This document shows, piece by piece, positions 61,831 through 64,000 of a stretch of DNA of 64,000 bases. The notes below the pieces were generated by a model. That model did no database searches, was not told where the DNA came from, and saw only the letters and a program-made list of their open reading frames with translations. Position 1 is the first letter of the stretch, and each line of letters begins with the position of its first letter. Both the position numbers and the translations under genes were made by a program. The DNA comes from Qipengyuania sp. HL-TH1 (GTDB lineage: Bacteria > Pseudomonadota > Alphaproteobacteria > Sphingomonadales > Sphingomonadaceae): NCBI RefSeq assembly GCF_036365825.1, contig NZ_CP142675.1, positions 2,488,501-2,552,500 of the forward strand, in the 5' to 3' direction.

Positions 61831-62454
61831 TCACCCGACGAAAGTGCCCTTCAGCCCGTCGAGCACATATTGCGTCGCGAGCGCGGCGAGCAGGACGCCC
61901 AGCAGCCGCGTGATCACCGCTTCGACCCGGTCGCCCAGCACGCGGATCAGCGGACCCGCGGCAATCAGCGCCGCGGCGGTCAGCGCGAGCACGGCCAGCA
62001 TCGCGCCGAGCACGACCAGCGTTTCCTCGGTCCCGCGCGCTTCATTGGTCAGCAGCATGATCGCGGCGATCGCGCCGGGACCCGCCAGCATCGGCATCGC
62101 CATGGGGAACACCGAGACATCCTCGACCTCGGGCGTCGCAGCGACCTTCTCGGCCCGGTCTTCGCGCCGCTGGGTGCGCTTCTCGAACACCATTTCGAGC
62201 GCGATAAGGAACAGCATGATGCCGCCCGCAATGCGGAAGCTGTCGAGTTCGATATGCAGCGCGTCGAGCAGATCCTCGCCGAACAGCGCGAAGCCGATGA
62301 GGATGATGCCCGCGATGACCACCGCGCGGATCGCCATGCTGCGGCGCTCGGCAGGCGCCGCGCCCTTGGTCAGACCGGCATAGATCGGGGCGCAGCCGGG
62401 CGGATCGATAACGACGAACAGCGTAATGAAAGCCGAAAAGAACAGCGCGGTCAT
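61831..62454 (-). CDS. MarC-family integral membrane protein
   Basis: 207 residues with six hydrophobic helices. Family marks are FITLFVVIDPPGCAPIYAGLT at the start and PMAMPMLAGPGAIAAIMLLT in the middle. The once-proposed role in multiple antibiotic resistance was withdrawn for Escherichia coli MarC; the function is unknown, possibly an amino-acid exporter. It starts one base from the stop of the lipoprotein gene upstream, so they are co-transcribed. Confidence 0.9.
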   Translation of the reverse strand: MTALFFSAFITLFVVIDPPGCAPIYAGLTKGAAPAERRSMAIRAVVIAGIILIGFALFGEDLLDALHIELDSFRIAGGIMLFLIALEMVFEKRTQRREDRAEKVAATPEVEDVSVFPMAMPMLAGPGAIAAIMLLTNEARGTEETLVVLGAMLAVLALTAAALIAAGPLIRVLGDRVEAVITRLLGVLLAALATQYVLDGLKGTFVG

Positions 62455-62455
62455 G

Positions 62456-63157
62456 CTAATCCTCCGAAGGTGCGATTACGCTGCCTGTCATGGCGTCGAC
62501 CATCATGCCGTCGCGGTGCAGCATCAGTTTCCAGTTGCGCGACAGGTCGGGCGACACGACGAAGGTCAGGAACAGGCTGCTGTCCGCGCTGACCTGGTCG
62601 AAATAGGTACCGCCTGTCACCGGGCGCGATTGTTCGGCTTGTTCGCGCAGTTCGGCGGCGAGCCCGCGAGCGGGGCAGTCGGCGACATCGGTACGCACGA
62701 ATTCGGGGGCTTCGAGCGGTGTCTCGAGGCTATCGCCCTGGTCGAGCGTCCAGCGATATTCGCCATCGCGGCGGCGTTGCCAGACGGTAGTGAAATAGCC
62801 GTTTGAGCCATCGGGCCGCTGCCAGGCACCGCGCGTCACCGCGAGCGAGCCGTCGCAGCTCGACCAGACGTGATGCGGCTGCCAGCGCACGGCCTGCGCG
62901 GGGTCCGCCCGGCCCTTCAGCCAGTCGCGCGCGATGACCGGTTCGGGGACGAACATCACGCCGTCATCGGCGGCATATTCGCGAAAGGCGGTCCACTGCC
63001 CCTCGTCCTGCGCCATGCGCGCGAAGCCGAGTTCGGCGGCGACCACCTTCGAAGGATTGGCGGTCGGCTTGAGCATCCGTGCATAGCGATCGCGCGGGTT
63101 CGGGCCCGTGGAGCAAGCGGTCAGCGCCAGCGCCAGCAGGGCGATCGCCAGTCTCAC
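62456..63157 (-). CDS. Lipoprotein, NTF2/SnoaL-like
   Basis: 233 residues. The signal peptide ends in the lipobox LTAC (Cys15). The body (about 40-145) has the pattern of an NTF2-like cone ([43 protein letters not shown], then [33 protein letters not shown]). No catalytic residues can be named. Its start overlaps the folD stop by four bases, and marC follows; so folD, this gene and marC form one transcript. Confidence 0.75.
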   Translation of the reverse strand: MRLAIALLALALTACSTGPNPRDRYARMLKPTANPSKVVAAELGFARMAQDEGQWTAFREYAADDGVMFVPEPVIARDWLKGRADPAQAVRWQPHHVWSSCDGSLAVTRGAWQRPDGSNGYFTTVWQRRRDGEYRWTLDQGDSLETPLEAPEFVRTDVADCPARGLAAELREQAEQSRPVTGGTYFDQVSADSSLFLTFVVSPDLSRNWKLMLHRDGMMVDAMTGSVIAPSED

Positions 63158-64000
63158 AGCGCGCCTTCGGGCAGGTCGAGACCGGCGTTGCGATAGGCCG
63201 CAACCAGCGTGTTGCGCAGCAGCACCGCGATCGTCATCGGTCCGACCCCGCCGGGGACCGGCGTGATCGCCGCAGCGACGCCTTGCGCCCCGGTATAGTC
63301 GACATCACCGACCAACCGGCCCTTGTCCGCGCCCGGTTCGGGCGGCAAGCGGTTGATACCGACATCGATCACCGTCGCTTGCGGCTTGAGCCATTCGGCC
63401 TTGACCATTTCGGCACGGCCCACCGCCGCAACCACGATATCCGCGCGCCGGACCACTGCGGGCAGATCCCTGGTGCGGCTATGCGCGATGGTGACGGTGG
63501 CATTGGCATCGAGCAGCAGCTGCGCCATCGGCTTGCCGACGATATTCGAGCGGCCGATCACCACCGCCTCGAGGCCCGACAGATCGCCTAGCCGGTCGGT
63601 GAGCAACATCATGCAGCCCAGCGGCGTGCAGGGCACGAAGCCGCTCTGCCCGACCGCGAGGCGCCCGGCATTGGTCACGTGGAAGCCGTCGACATCCTTG
63701 TCGGGGCTGATCGCGGCAATCACCGCCTGTTCGTCGAGATGGTCGGGCAGCGGCAGCTGCACGAGGATACCGTCGACCGCCGGATCGGCGTTCAATTGCG
63801 CGACCAGCGCGAGCAGGTCGGCCTCCGCCGTATCGGCGGGCAAGCGGTGCTCGAAGCTTTCCATGTGCGCGGCCACGGTCGCCTTGTGCTTGCTGCGCAC
63901 ATAGACCTGGCTCGCCGCATCCTCGCCCACCAGCACCACCGCGAGGCCCGCCTTGCGGCCCGCCGCCTCCGCGAATTTCGCCGCCTCCTGGCCAACGCGC
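63154..64000 (-). CDS. folD: Bifunctional methylenetetrahydrofolate dehydrogenase/cyclohydrolase, 5' end outside window
   Basis: About 282 residues are visible; a few N-terminal residues lie beyond the window edge. It interconverts methylene-, methenyl- and formyl-tetrahydrofolate using NADP+. Family signatures are [19 protein letters not shown] (with the catalytic Lys), [40 protein letters not shown] and [18 protein letters not shown]. The lipoprotein gene overlaps its stop. Confidence 0.96.
   Translation of the reverse strand, partial: RVGQEAAKFAEAAGRKAGLAVVLVGEDAASQVYVRSKHKATVAAHMESFEHRLPADTAEADLLALVAQLNADPAVDGILVQLPLPDHLDEQAVIAAISPDKDVDGFHVTNAGRLAVGQSGFVPCTPLGCMMLLTDRLGDLSGLEAVVIGRSNIVGKPMAQLLLDANATVTIAHSRTRDLPAVVRRADIVVAAVGRAEMVKAEWLKPQATVIDVGINRLPPEPGADKGRLVGDVDYTGAQGVAAAITPVPGGVGPMTIAVLLRNTLVAAYRNAGLDLPEGAL

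Overview
The window reads as a chromosome segment from an alphaproteobacterium of the order Sphingomonadales, most likely Erythrobacteraceae (Erythrobacter, Altererythrobacter or a relative). The basis is the GC-rich, densely packed coding sequence, the CtrA regulator next to rpoN and lptB, a DUF4167 protein, a bacterial CDC48-type AAA ATPase, a HWE-type histidine kinase and the Sphingomonadales-style inverted repeat near hisS. This placement is an inference from gene content and was not checked by any search.

Core region 1 (1-38.4 kb) holds housekeeping genes. They are the 3' part of groEL, polA, metK, lnt, prmC/prfA, hisS, ppa, pmbA, lptB, rpoN, ctrA and trmB. Among them are three MscS-family channels, several envelope or periplasmic proteins, and a coupled kinase/acyl-CoA dehydrogenase pair that resembles a LvaA-LvaB fusion plus LvaC. 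A candidate small RNA with an anti-Shine-Dalgarno loop and a UUCG terminator lies upstream of the CDC48-type gene.

The accessory region (about 38.4-58.9 kb) starts with a tyrosine integrase just after trmB and ends at the 3' side of a tRNA-Gly(GCC) gene. It is a mosaic of four parts. First is a quorum-sensing operon (luxI, a phytanoyl-CoA dioxygenase-like gene, a gntR regulator). Second is a visibly more AT-rich mercury-resistance cassette (merR / merT-merP-merF-merA, a double TRASH-like metal protein, a glutamate dehydrogenase and a glutathione-reductase-like flavoprotein). This cassette sits between luxI and its probable partner luxR, so the lux locus looks split by insertion. Third is a frameshifted DUF6499/DUF2285 gene of the kind carried by integrative conjugative elements. 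Fourth is a complete lasso-peptide locus.

The lasso locus is the most interesting system here. An ECF sigma factor, a TonB-dependent receptor and a prolyl-oligopeptidase-like isopeptidase are on the + strand. They converge on cyclase (C), leader-binding/peptidase (B) and a 45-codon precursor gene (A) on the - strand. The precursor at 58157-58294 has the Thr at -2 and Gly at core position 1 expected for lasso leaders, and Asp8 as the likely ring-closing residue. Its tail resembles astexin-2/-3. An all-GC stem-loop separates A from B, and an inverted repeat overlaps the likely -10 region.

Core region 2 (59-64 kb) resumes with ybbN, a LON-domain protein, a serine hydrolase, a MarC-family protein, a lipoprotein and the start-truncated folD.
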